The notes under the pieces were generated by a model. It saw nothing but the letters and a program-made list of their open reading frames with translations. It ran no database searches and was not told where the DNA came from. Below are positions 50,517-58,510 of a DNA stretch of 64,000 nt, in pieces. Source of the stretch: Roseimaritima ulvae (GTDB lineage Bacteria > Planctomycetota > Planctomycetia > Pirellulales > Pirellulaceae). The DNA lies in contig NZ_CP042914.1 in the NCBI RefSeq assembly GCF_008065135.1, positions 7,235,404 through 7,299,403 on the forward strand. Direction: 5' to 3'. A program made the translations under genes and the position numbers. How positions within the stretch are numbered: the first letter of the stretch is position 1; each line of letters opens with the position of its first letter.

Positions 50517-51485
50517 TCAGTCCTGTAAGTCCGAGGGGGCCCAGAAACGATGCCCGGTTTTGGCGATAAAGACGTCTTCTAATCCGGGACGTCCTACGGT
50601 AATCGATCGAGCCGAATCGCCCAAACGTTCGGCCAACTGAGGCACTAACGCGGCGGGGTTGGAGCTGTGAATGCGAACCTGTTGCTGGACGCGCTGCGGC
50701 GTCAAACCCAGCTGCTCGCGAATGATTTTTTCGGTGCTTTCGGGATCGTCGCTGGTGACCGTGACCAGGCCTTCGCCCAGTTCAGCCTGCAATGCGTCGG
50801 GTGTGCCCTCGGCGATGATTTTGCCCTCGGCCAGGATCGCCAACCGATCGGCTTTTTCGGCTTCTTCCAACAGGTGCGTGGTCAGCAGGATCGTCATGCC
50901 GTCGGCGGCCATCGATCGCAACACCTCCCAGAGGTCCAACCGAGCCCCCGGATCCAGGCCCGTGCTCGGTTCATCCAGCAACAACACCTGGGGACGATGC
51001 AGCATCCCCTTGGCCAACTCGACGCGTCGCTTCAAACCGCCCGACAGCTTTTCGCAAAACTCGCCGCGTCGATCTTCCAGCTTCAAGGATTTCAAAACTT
51101 CGTCGCGCCGCTGCTTCAGAGCTTGGCCCGATAAACCATACAGGGCGGCTTGGCAGGCGATGTTTTCGTCGACCGTCAGCTTCTTGTCCAGGCTCGGAGC
51201 CTGAAACACGATGCCGATCCGCCCTCGCACGGCCAACGGGTCGGTGACCTCCGCGCCGGCCACGGTGATCTGGCCACTCTGCAGCGGCATCAAGGTGGAA
51301 ATCAAACGAAACAGCGTGGTCTTGCCGCTACCGTTGGGGCCGAGCAGTGCGAAAATCTGGCCGCTTTCGACTTGCAGGTCGACTCCCTGCAGGGCCGCTC
51401 GATCACCGTAGCGGTGCTGGACACCGCGGACGCAGATCGCGGCGTCAGAAAAACAGTCGGAAGGTTGAGTTGGTTGTGCGGACAC
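50517..51485 (-). CDS. ABC transporter ATP-binding protein
   Basis: 322 residues. Walker A GPNGSGKTT, signature LSGGLKRRVELAKGM, Walker B VLLLDEPSTGLDP and the H-loop TTHLLEE are all intact; a ~100-residue C-terminal extension is of the multidrug/NodI type. Partner of the permease 10 nt downstream. A 7-bp tandem repeat lies 18-67 bp before the start, where it could alter expression. Confidence 0.93.
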   Translation of the reverse strand: MSAQPTQPSDCFSDAAICVRGVQHRYGDRAALQGVDLQVESGQIFALLGPNGSGKTTLFRLISTLMPLQSGQITVAGAEVTDPLAVRGRIGIVFQAPSLDKKLTVDENIACQAALYGLSGQALKQRRDEVLKSLKLEDRRGEFCEKLSGGLKRRVELAKGMLHRPQVLLLDEPSTGLDPGARLDLWEVLRSMAADGMTILLTTHLLEEAEKADRLAILAEGKIIAEGTPDALQAELGEGLVTVTSDDPESTEKIIREQLGLTPQRVQQQVRIHSSNPAALVPQLAERLGDSARSITVGRPGLEDVFIAKTGHRFWAPSDLQD

Positions 51486-51502
51486 GGTCGGTAGGGGGAG
51501 AG

Positions 51503-51552
51503 AGTGGCGAGTGGCGGGGTTGCGAGTGGCGAGTGGCGAGTGGCGAGTGGCG
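51503..51552. repeat. Heptanucleotide tandem repeat gagtggc upstream of the ABC ATPase
   Basis: Two units, an 8-bp interruption (gggttgcg-like), then about four more perfect units of gagtggc, between the ABC ATPase start (51485) and the ctaB stop (51576). It is related to the 7-mer at 22221-22243. Such units change length by slippage and shift promoter spacing. Confidence 0.8.
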
Positions 51553-51575
51553 GCAAGCGTGCTGCTCGAGGCGGC

Positions 51576-52577
51576 TTAGGCCCAGAGGGCGGCCAGCACC
51601 AACACCAACATGGCTGCAGGAAGTTGCAACAGCGAGGCCCGCATCATCCGTCGAGCGGAGGCATCATCGCGTTGCCGTGCGAAGCGAATCGAGTCGCGGA
51701 TCAAGCCGTAGGAGACCAACAGCATTAGGCTGGACAACACTGCGGCACTCCAGCCCGAATCTAACAGACACACCAGAGCGACCAGAACGCCAAGCAGCGC
51801 CAGCGCGCCGGCCACCGATTGCGCCGCCGCGCTGCGGCCACTGGGTTCGACCACGGGCGTCATCAGAAATCCGGCTTGACCGTATTCGTGACGATACATC
51901 CAAGCGATGGCCATGAAGTGCGGGTATTGCCAAGCGACCAACACGGCCACCAACAACCAGCCCTGCGGATCAGCCACCGAGCCACCGGCGGCGGTGTAGC
52001 CGATCATCATCGGCAACGCCCCGGAAATCGCGCCGACCGTGGTATTCCAAGCCGTTCGCGTTTTCATGGGAGTGTAGATCAGCACATAGGTCAGCCAGGT
52101 CGCCAACCCAAAGGCCGCCGGAACGAGCCCGGTAAAGATCGCCAGGTATGCGGTTCCGCTGATGCCCAAGACAGCACAGTACAACACGGCCGCTGCCGTA
52201 CTGATGCGACCGGCCGGCAAGGGACGGGTGCGAGTCCGCCGCATTCGGCAATCGATTTCGCGTTCCCAAATCTGATTCATCGTTCCCGCGCTGGCCCCCA
52301 CCAAGGCGGTGCCCAACAGGGTGTGCAGCAGAACGACCAGATCCAAACTGCGGCCTGCCGCAGCCACCGCGGCGACCGCGGCGGTGACCAACACCATGAC
52401 CACAATCCGCGGCTTGGTCAGCGTCACCAGATCGCTGCGCAAACTGACGGCCGACGATTCGGTGGTCACTGGGGCAGAATCCGGAGCGGGCCGCGCAGCG
52501 ACTTCACCCGCCACCGAGGCATTCGGTTCGGCCGTGTGATGCAGTCGTGCGGGAGGGGGCGGAGCAGCCAAGCTCAT
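51576..52577 (-). CDS. ctaB: Protoheme IX farnesyltransferase (heme O synthase)
   Basis: 333 residues; the first ~50 are a variable cytoplasmic tail. The prenyltransferase motif NQIWEREIDCRMRRTRTRPL (Asp/Glu-rich, with the RTRxRPL basic signature) is intact, followed by a second region TRTAWNTTVGAISGALPMMI. About seven to nine membrane helices. It adds a farnesyl group to heme b, giving heme O for heme-copper oxidases. It follows ctaA by 27 nt. Confidence 0.95.
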   Translation of the reverse strand: MSLAAPPPPARLHHTAEPNASVAGEVAARPAPDSAPVTTESSAVSLRSDLVTLTKPRIVVMVLVTAAVAAVAAAGRSLDLVVLLHTLLGTALVGASAGTMNQIWEREIDCRMRRTRTRPLPAGRISTAAAVLYCAVLGISGTAYLAIFTGLVPAAFGLATWLTYVLIYTPMKTRTAWNTTVGAISGALPMMIGYTAAGGSVADPQGWLLVAVLVAWQYPHFMAIAWMYRHEYGQAGFLMTPVVEPSGRSAAAQSVAGALALLGVLVALVCLLDSGWSAAVLSSLMLLVSYGLIRDSIRFARQRDDASARRMMRASLLQLPAAMLVLVLAALWA

Positions 52578-52604
52578 CGTTCCAGGGATCTCGTAATAAT
52601 AGTG

Positions 52605-53816
52605 CTATGCACAGGCATTCGCCTGCTGAAAACGCTGCCTGTACCGGACTCGCCACGAACCGGTCCCCAACAGGACGGCCGTCGCCAGGATCAGCGATCC
52701 GGTGGCAACATGCCCACAGACGACAAACGATCCCCAAAACGATTTGGCGTGTACCAGATAATGGGCCGGGTAGCCGTAGCTCTGAAACATCGGGAACCCG
52801 TAGTTGACGACCCAGGTCGCCAGCCCCAGCAATATCTGTATCGACACTAATCCTAACAGCAGCAAGCCTGATCGCGACAGCGTCATTTCGCCGCACTTGC
52901 GGATTCGCAGCCATAAAATGGCACAAACCACCCAAATCACGAAAGCCAACAAGATGTGCGTGGCCACGGTGTGCGTGAACTGCTGCGGCGTCGCCGCCAT
53001 GCTAACGTGCCGCAACTGAGCCCCCAGAACGAGCTGGAAGTAAGCCAACAGGGCCAGCACCCACCAGCCCTTAGTGGCCGTCCGGATCGTTTTCACCGCC
53101 CCGTCGCTACCACTCTGCCCGTCGCTACCGCCCTCTCCGTCGACACCACTCCCCCCGTCGACACCATCCCCCTCGTAGCTACCGTCGCCAGACGGTGGGC
53201 CCCCGTCGCTTTCGTCGCTTTCGTCCGTTTCGTCCCCTTTCCCCTTTTCGCCGCCTGCTCCCACGCTCTGGCGAGCGTAGCTACGGGCAATGACGGTCTT
53301 CCACCAGCGGCTGCTGGCGACCAGCAATACGGTAAATACCGCGAACACGATCGGGGCGGTACAGCCGTGAACCATGGCCAACACGCGGTCGCCCAGCACC
53401 ACCCGCATGCCGCCCAGCACGCCCTGCACGATCACCAACAGCAATCCCAGCACGGCCAGCGCCTGCACCCAGCGGCGGCGCTCCGACACAAAGGCGACCA
53501 CCACCACGGCGATGGCCACCATCCCCACCAGCATGCCCAGCAAGCGGTGACCGTGCTCGATAAATAAATCAAAGGGCCCGGAAAGCCACGTGGAGATCGG
53601 GTACAGCAACAGATTGTCGCCATAGGTATTGGGCCAATCGGGCACCGACATCCCGGCGTCGGAGGTCGTCACCAGGGCGCCGACCCAGACCAGCGGCCAG
53701 ACCAGACACAGAATTAACAGCGTCCAACGGAACAGCCAGGGCTTGCCGTCGGCGGGAAGCTCGTCGTTCCGCTCGTCCGCCGCCACGTCCGAAGAGGTCG
53801 AAGAAGAATCGTTCAC
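52605..53816 (-). CDS. ctaA: Heme A synthase (COX15/CtaA) carrying an in-frame repeat insertion
   Basis: 403 residues from the GTG at 53816, whose GTGA overlaps the stop of the 57-aa gene; upstream in-frame extension is rejected. Eight-helix COX15 pattern: TTSDAGMSVPDWPNTYG, IEHGHRLLGMLVG (heme His), MVHGCTAPIVFA, then THTVATHILLAF and YLVHAKSFWGSFVVCGHV. It oxidises heme O to heme A. Between helices 4 and 5 is a ~70-residue hydrophilic loop (ARSYARQSVGAGG through SDGQSGSDG) encoded by a dispersed intergenic repeat pair (53175-53284) plus low-complexity codons. All conserved residues outside it are intact, so the enzyme is probably functional. Confidence 0.93.
   Translation of the reverse strand: MNDSSSTSSDVAADERNDELPADGKPWLFRWTLLILCLVWPLVWVGALVTTSDAGMSVPDWPNTYGDNLLLYPISTWLSGPFDLFIEHGHRLLGMLVGMVAIAVVVVAFVSERRRWVQALAVLGLLLVIVQGVLGGMRVVLGDRVLAMVHGCTAPIVFAVFTVLLVASSRWWKTVIARSYARQSVGAGGEKGKGDETDESDESDGGPPSGDGSYEGDGVDGGSGVDGEGGSDGQSGSDGAVKTIRTATKGWWVLALLAYFQLVLGAQLRHVSMAATPQQFTHTVATHILLAFVIWVVCAILWLRIRKCGEMTLSRSGLLLLGLVSIQILLGLATWVVNYGFPMFQSYGYPAHYLVHAKSFWGSFVVCGHVATGSLILATAVLLGTGSWRVRYRQRFQQANACA
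53175..53284. repeat. Family A repeat pair inside the ctaA coding sequence
   Basis: Left arm gtagctaccgtcgccagacg at 53175 and right arm gctctggcgagcgtagctac ending 53284, the same arms seen between genes at 33115 and 36058. Here they are read in frame within the loop between membrane helices 4 and 5 of heme A synthase. Confidence 0.85.
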
Positions 53817-53986
53817 CGCGGTCGCCTCGCTGCCAACCTTTCGCCCGTAATGCCACCGAGCACTGCTCCGCCAGCACCAAACAAAGCTCCCGGAATCATG
53901 CCACCGATACCGAGGGCCCACATCATGGCCAGCCCCAAGGCCAGTCCACATAACGAACCGATCGTTCGATAGTTCTGTTCGCTCAT
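53813..53986 (-). CDS. 57-residue membrane protein between cytochrome c and ctaA
   Basis: MSEQNYRTIGSLCGLALGLA begins the protein; residues ~9-47 are one or two Gly-rich hydrophobic segments (LAMMWALGIGGMIPGALFG), and the tail is basic (GERLAARRPR). The ATG overlaps the cytochrome c stop (ATGA, 53983-53986), and the TGA overlaps the ctaA GTG start (GTGA, 53813-53816). Overlaps on both sides with fixed sequence are good evidence for real translation. Family unknown; a small oxidase-assembly or stabilising subunit is inference. Confidence 0.75.
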   Translation of the reverse strand: MSEQNYRTIGSLCGLALGLAMMWALGIGGMIPGALFGAGGAVLGGITGERLAARRPR

Positions 53987-55299
53987 AACGCGTCCCCCGT
54001 CATTTCACTGGCGGGCAACACGACGTCTTCGGCTTTCATCGCCGCCACATCCGACGGGGACAGGGACAATACATAATTGACCAGATCCCAGACCTGCGAC
54101 TCGGTCAGCCCCACGCCGCTGGGTTGGTCGACGATCGTTACAGCGGGCATCGGTGTGCCGTCGATACCGTGAGCGATCCGGGTGTACAGCAGGGCCGGGT
54201 CGCTGCCGCCGTGGAAGGCGCCGAGTTGCAGATTTCGCGGTCGAGCCGCACGCGGCCGCAGGGCTCCGGCGTCGCGAAACGGTTTGACGGCCGCACGGTC
54301 ATCCGGAGTGATACCGATTCGCGTCGTCCAATCTTTAGTCCAATCGTCAAAGTCGAAGGTGGTCGCCGCGCCATTACCCGCCGGTCCGTGACAACCAACG
54401 CAATTGGCGATCCCACCGTGGAACAAAGCTTGCCCGCGGGTCACCGACGCGCTGTGTTCTGCCTGGGTGTCGCCGGTTGCCGCTTGTCGTCCGACGTACG
54501 GCGGCACCTCCGGCACGTCGATCACCGACTGCTCGGCGTCCGCCCACGAATTCACGATCGGCTCGAGCATCTGCTCGGCAGCCTGCAGTTGTTCGGCGAA
54601 CAAGCCCGGTCGTTCCGTTTCGGCTTCCGCTGCAAACAATCGCTCGTCGATCGGCAGCGGTTCCTCGCCGTAGTCGTATTCATTGGCTGCCAAGGCAAAC
54701 AGTTCGCGTTGCAACTGTCCGCGAGCGGAAAGGTAGATCACATAGTCGACCAGAGCTTCGCGGTCTTCTTCGGGCACCGCGGCGAAAGAGGGCATCGAGG
54801 TGCCCGGTTCGCCGGCGACGATGGTTCGCATCAGGTCGCCGCGGGTGGGAGGTTTGCCGCGGGGAGTGGATTTGAATTTGACGATCCCCAAGCGGAAATC
54901 GCGGGGATAGGGGTTCTGCATCGCCGCAGCCGGTCCGCGACCGTTGCCGCTCAGCCCATGACAAACCGCACAGTGCTCGCGGAATAACCCGAAGTGCTGA
55001 CCGTCTTCGGTGCTCGACACCGCGCCGGCGGCTCGTTCGATCCGTTTGGCATCGACCAGTCGCTGCAGCGAGGCGGGCACGACGGGTTTGTCGGGAGTGC
55101 CGAACAGACGCGTCAAAGCGGCTTCGACATCCTGCTGAGCCTGATCCAAAGGCACCCCGGTCTGGTGCTCCCACTTCAGCCGTTCGACATCGTTGGCGGC
55201 GAACGGAGCCGGAGGATGATCGCAGCCGGCAAGCAGCACCGCGGCGACCAGCAGGCAGGCAAGCGAGAGCGGACGGAGAAGGTAGAAAGAGCATTGCAT
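53983..55299 (-). CDS. Diheme cytochrome c lipoprotein
   Basis: 438 residues from the ATG at 55299; the lipobox VLLAGC places a lipidated Cys near residue 26. Two heme c sites are present, CAVCH and CVGCH, each followed by a downstream Met candidate (TSMPSFAAVPEED; GTPMPAVTIV). Between them is a ~110-residue helical linker. It is probably anchored to the outer face of the inner membrane and passes electrons to a heme-copper oxidase. First gene of the oxidase-assembly operon; its stop overlaps the 57-aa gene. Confidence 0.9.
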   Translation of the reverse strand: MQCSFYLLRPLSLACLLVAAVLLAGCDHPPAPFAANDVERLKWEHQTGVPLDQAQQDVEAALTRLFGTPDKPVVPASLQRLVDAKRIERAAGAVSSTEDGQHFGLFREHCAVCHGLSGNGRGPAAAMQNPYPRDFRLGIVKFKSTPRGKPPTRGDLMRTIVAGEPGTSMPSFAAVPEEDREALVDYVIYLSARGQLQRELFALAANEYDYGEEPLPIDERLFAAEAETERPGLFAEQLQAAEQMLEPIVNSWADAEQSVIDVPEVPPYVGRQAATGDTQAEHSASVTRGQALFHGGIANCVGCHGPAGNGAATTFDFDDWTKDWTTRIGITPDDRAAVKPFRDAGALRPRAARPRNLQLGAFHGGSDPALLYTRIAHGIDGTPMPAVTIVDQPSGVGLTESQVWDLVNYVLSLSPSDVAAMKAEDVVLPASEMTGDAL

Positions 55300-55629
55300 G
55301 GCTCTATCAGACCAAGACCAAGCCAAGATGGGAACCCGCAATCAATGGCAACAGTAGGGCGAATCGTCGCAGCGAGAAAGGCCAGCCGTCCCCGTAGCCG
55401 AACTCGCCAGAGTTTGGACCTTGGAGTCCAGCCTGCAGGTGCGTTTGAGGCAGCTAAAGCCTGGACTCCAGCGACACACACGGGCAGAGACTGTGCCGGC
55501 CCTTCCGGGCCTGGTGTATCTTGCTGCCTTCAAACCGAGGGTTCACACCCCCGGCAGAGATTATGTCGGCCCGCCGGGCCCGGGGGCGCGGCAGCCCGCG
55601 AACCTGCACGGGCCGGGGGCCCATGCTAC
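55300..55629. other. Intergenic region with repeat fragments
   Basis: No gene. Bases 55390-55415 are a single Family A arm (gtagccgaactcgccagagt). Around 55490-55600 a tandem-like pair appears: cgggcagagactgtgccggc, and later ccggcagagattatgtcggc. Bases 55607-55629 are an inverse Family B copy that ends directly at the cupredoxin stop codon. It should also contain the promoter of the cytochrome operon, which was not identified. Confidence 0.6.
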
Positions 55630-56394
55630 CTAGTTGGGGATCTTCAACTGGCTGGGTTTGATTTTCACCACGCCCATGTCGTTGACGCCGTCTTCGATTT
55701 CAACTTCGAAACGATTGCGCTTCCATTCTTGCATTTCACCGTTGACGTTGACTTCGTCCAAAGCTCCATCGGCGGCTTCGACATAAACCCGGAATACCAA
55801 TTCTTCGTTGGGCAGGTCTTTGATCACCAACACGCCATCTTCATCGCTGACGGCGGCGTAGGGGTGATCGAGCACGACCACGTAGGACTTCATCCAAGGG
55901 TGAATATTGCACTCGACGGGAATCGGTGCGGGCTCACTCTCTTTCAGCTTGACTTCCTTTTCCTGGCTGGCCGGAATCATCAGGTTGGCGGCTTCGTTTT
56001 TCAGGAAGTTCAGATTGGCGTTGTGGCCGACCGGATCGGGGTTGGTGACTTTCAGGGTGTCGCCGACCTGCGTCAACACAATGTGGGGCTCGAAGCGACA
56101 GTTCTTGTTGGCCAGTTCGTGCGTGGCGTTTTTGGGAGTCGATTCGGGCAGATCGCTGCCGCCACGACCGGTGTAAACGTACACCACGACGTTCTTGATG
56201 CCCTTGTTTTTGGGATTCACGACCAACGATTCGTCGCTCAGGTCATGCTTGCCGCAGAATTCGGCGTCACGGTTGACGTCGATGGGCGACGGAGCGGGCA
56301 CGTCTCCGTCGAGGACAAACTGCATTTTCAAGTCGCCGGCGTTCAAGCTGGCGGTGGCAAACAAACAGGCGGTGCAAACTAAAAATCGACGCAT
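55630..56394 (-). CDS. Secreted cupredoxin-like (blue copper) protein
   Basis: 254 residues with a signal peptide (FLVCTACLFATASLNA). A cupredoxin domain covers ~95-190: the copper ligands look like the His of DPVGHNANL and the Cys and His of VECNIHPWMKS, followed by a Met two residues on, the C-x2-H-x2-M order of plastocyanin-like sites. The C-terminal ~60 residues are beta-rich (LVIKDLPNEELVFRVYV), similar to a carboxypeptidase-regulatory-like fold. Immediately upstream of the cytochrome operon on the same strand, so it may be a periplasmic electron carrier for it (inference). Confidence 0.82.
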   Translation of the reverse strand: MRRFLVCTACLFATASLNAGDLKMQFVLDGDVPAPSPIDVNRDAEFCGKHDLSDESLVVNPKNKGIKNVVVYVYTGRGGSDLPESTPKNATHELANKNCRFEPHIVLTQVGDTLKVTNPDPVGHNANLNFLKNEAANLMIPASQEKEVKLKESEPAPIPVECNIHPWMKSYVVVLDHPYAAVSDEDGVLVIKDLPNEELVFRVYVEAADGALDEVNVNGEMQEWKRNRFEVEIEDGVNDMGVVKIKPSQLKIPN

Positions 56395-56491
56395 CGGCGA
56401 CGCTCCTCGAATTGGTTAAATACTGACAGGTTAGGAATCGAGCACGTTTGGGGTCACGGCACAATCATTCACAACATTGTACCTAAAGGAA

Positions 56492-56528
56492 AGGCGACGT
56501 CCGAGAAGGTGGTTCTCGGGCGTCGCCT
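56492..56528. other. Strong stem-loop between the cupredoxin and purD genes
   Basis: A 16-bp stem with one mismatch, aggcgacgtccgagaa pairing with ttctcgggcgtcgcct, around a 5-nt loop. There is no clear T-run on either side. It lies ~100 bp upstream of the cupredoxin start, within its probable leader, so it could be a regulatory or terminator hairpin. Confidence 0.5.
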
Positions 56529-56692
56529 CCAAAACAAACTAGCTGAAGCGGACCGGCATGCTATCCCTTTGGGGTGGGGTTTCTGGCAGGGATTTGCAGA
56601 GAATACCAGTCGGTGGGTCGGGTTACCATTATAGCCCCGGTCGGGAAATCATCAAGCCATTAACCGATTTTGGCGGGAAACTAGTCGCCTAT

Positions 56693-56792
56693 GTAGCATG
56701 GGCCCCTGGCCCGTGTGGCCGGCGCAATGCAGCCACACGGGCCAGGGGCCCATGCTACTTCCTCTCTCACACGGGCCAGGGGCCCATGCTAC
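56693..56792. repeat. Three Family B palindromic repeats
   Basis: One forward copy at 56693-56716 and two inverse copies at 56735-56758 and 56769-56792. The first two face each other and can form a ~24-bp hairpin. They lie upstream of purD. Confidence 0.85.
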
Positions 56793-56869
56793 TGGCCAGC
56801 AATGCTGCGAAATCGTACGATGCGGCTGCTAATTCACGCCGTATAAGAAACATGGGACCCTTTCCTACG

Positions 56870-58210
56870 ATGTCTGAAGCCAACTCCGCCAGCACGCCTT
56901 CCACGGACAAGAAAAGCGTTTTAATCGTTGGAAACGGTGGTCGCGAACACGCTCTGGCTTGGAAAATCGCCGCCAGCGACAAAGTCGGCCAAGTGTTCGT
57001 CGCTCCCGGCAACGCCGGCACGGCGATCGACGCCACCAACGTCCCCATCGAAGCCTCGGACAAAGCCGGCATCATTAAATTCGCCAAAGAAAAGGCTATC
57101 GACTTCGTGGTCGTCGGCCCCGAAGCCCCGCTGGTCGACGGCCTGGTCGACGACCTGCAAGACGCCGGGATCCGAGCTTTCGGACCCTCGGCCGCCGCCG
57201 CGGAACTGGAAGGCAGCAAGGTGTTCTGCAAAAACCTGCTCCGCAACGCCAACATCCCCACGGCCGACTACCAAACCTTCCGCACCGCCTCTGATGCGGC
57301 TCGTTTCATCAAAGACCGCTACCCGGATTCCAACCAAGCCGTGCCCGTGGTGATCAAAGCCGACGGACTGGCGGCCGGTAAAGGCGTGATCGTCTGCTCC
57401 ACTCGCGAAGAAGCCCTGGACGCGATCAACCGCATCGCCGGCGTCCGCGAATTCGGCGAAGCCGGCAACGTACTGATCATCGAAGAAAAATTGATCGGCC
57501 AGGAAGCCAGCGTGCTGGCGATCACCGATGGCGAAACCATCATCACCCTGCCCGCCGCCCAGGACCACAAACCGGCTTACGACGGCGACACCGGCCCCAA
57601 CACCGGCGGCATGGGCGCCTACTGCCCGACACCGCTGATCGACGCCGAGATGATGGCCAAAGTCGAACGCGACATTTTGGTGCCCGTCGTGCACGCCATG
57701 AAACGCTCACGGCGGCCCTTCCGCGGCGTGCTGTACGCCGGACTGATGCTGACCGCCGCCGGCCCCAAAGTGCTGGAGTTCAACGTCCGCTTCGGCGACC
57801 CGGAATGCCAGCCGCTGCTGATGCGAATGCAGGGCGATCTGGTGGACATTATCGAAGCGGTGATCGACGGACGGCTGGGCGAAGTCGAACCGCCAGGCTG
57901 GGATGAACGCCCCAGCATCTGCGTGGTGATGGCCAGCGAAGGCTATCCGGGCGATTACGAAAAAGGCCGCCAGATCAGCGGACTCGAACGAGCCGCGGAA
58001 CTAAGCGATGTGAAAGTCTTCCACGCTGGCACCCAAGAAATCAACGGTCGCGTGATCAACAACGGCGGCCGCGTGCTGGGCGTGACGGCGATCGGCAACA
58101 GCATCAGCGCCGCCAAACTGCAAGCCTACAAGGCGGTCAAAGAAATCCGCTGGCAGGGAGCCTGGTGCCGCAAAGACATCAGCGATAAAGCGCTAACGGA
58201 CGCCAAGTAA
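56870..58210 (+). CDS. purD: Phosphoribosylamine-glycine ligase
   Basis: 446 residues from the ATG at 56870; the frame extends to 56558 through repeats and is not coding there. VLIVGNGGREHALAWKI starts the enzyme; the ATP-grasp core has VIKADGLAAGKGVIV, GPNTGGMGAYCP and KVLEFNVRFGDPECQPLL. It joins phosphoribosylamine and glycine in purine synthesis, in the cytoplasm. About 20 residues longer than the usual ~425, mainly the N-terminus (MSEANSASTPSTDKKS). No other purine gene is adjacent. Confidence 0.96.
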   Translation: MSEANSASTPSTDKKSVLIVGNGGREHALAWKIAASDKVGQVFVAPGNAGTAIDATNVPIEASDKAGIIKFAKEKAIDFVVVGPEAPLVDGLVDDLQDAGIRAFGPSAAAAELEGSKVFCKNLLRNANIPTADYQTFRTASDAARFIKDRYPDSNQAVPVVIKADGLAAGKGVIVCSTREEALDAINRIAGVREFGEAGNVLIIEEKLIGQEASVLAITDGETIITLPAAQDHKPAYDGDTGPNTGGMGAYCPTPLIDAEMMAKVERDILVPVVHAMKRSRRPFRGVLYAGLMLTAAGPKVLEFNVRFGDPECQPLLMRMQGDLVDIIEAVIDGRLGEVEPPGWDERPSICVVMASEGYPGDYEKGRQISGLERAAELSDVKVFHAGTQEINGRVINNGGRVLGVTAIGNSISAAKLQAYKAVKEIRWQGAWCRKDISDKALTDAK

Positions 58211-58400
58211 TGCGACACACCGTAGCTACCGTCGCCAGAGGGTGGGCTGGGGATCTTCCTTCACCCTCTTTTTCAAGGAGGGTCGAGCCTTAGCGAGGGG
58301 AGGTTTTTGCAATTTTGGCAGCGGCGCGGTCGCCCTCTCCTCGCTGACGCTCGACTCTCCAGAGGGAGAGTGAAGAAATCGTCAATAGCACAATTCACGT

Positions 58401-58510
58401 CCCGGAGCGAACGACGACCAACGTTGCGTTCCCGGAGCGAACGACGACCAACGTTGCGTTCCCGGAGCGAACGACGACCAATGTTGCGTTCGCGGAGCGA
58501 ACGACGACCA
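58401..58510. repeat. 30-bp tandem repeat, 3 full units plus 20 bp
   Basis: Units at 58401, 58431 and 58461 start cccggagcgaacgacgacca and end acgttgcgtt, almost perfect; the last partial unit 58491-58510 is cgcggagcgaacgacgacca and ends exactly at the prmC stop codon (58511-58513). The preceding 58211-58400 holds a single Family A arm and a facing pair of tcaccctct/agagggaga arms, and no gene. Confidence 0.9.

Noticed and set aside
58401-58510. CRISPR array
   Set aside because: The 30-bp units are directly adjacent with no variable spacers, and no cas genes are present. It is a simple tandem repeat.
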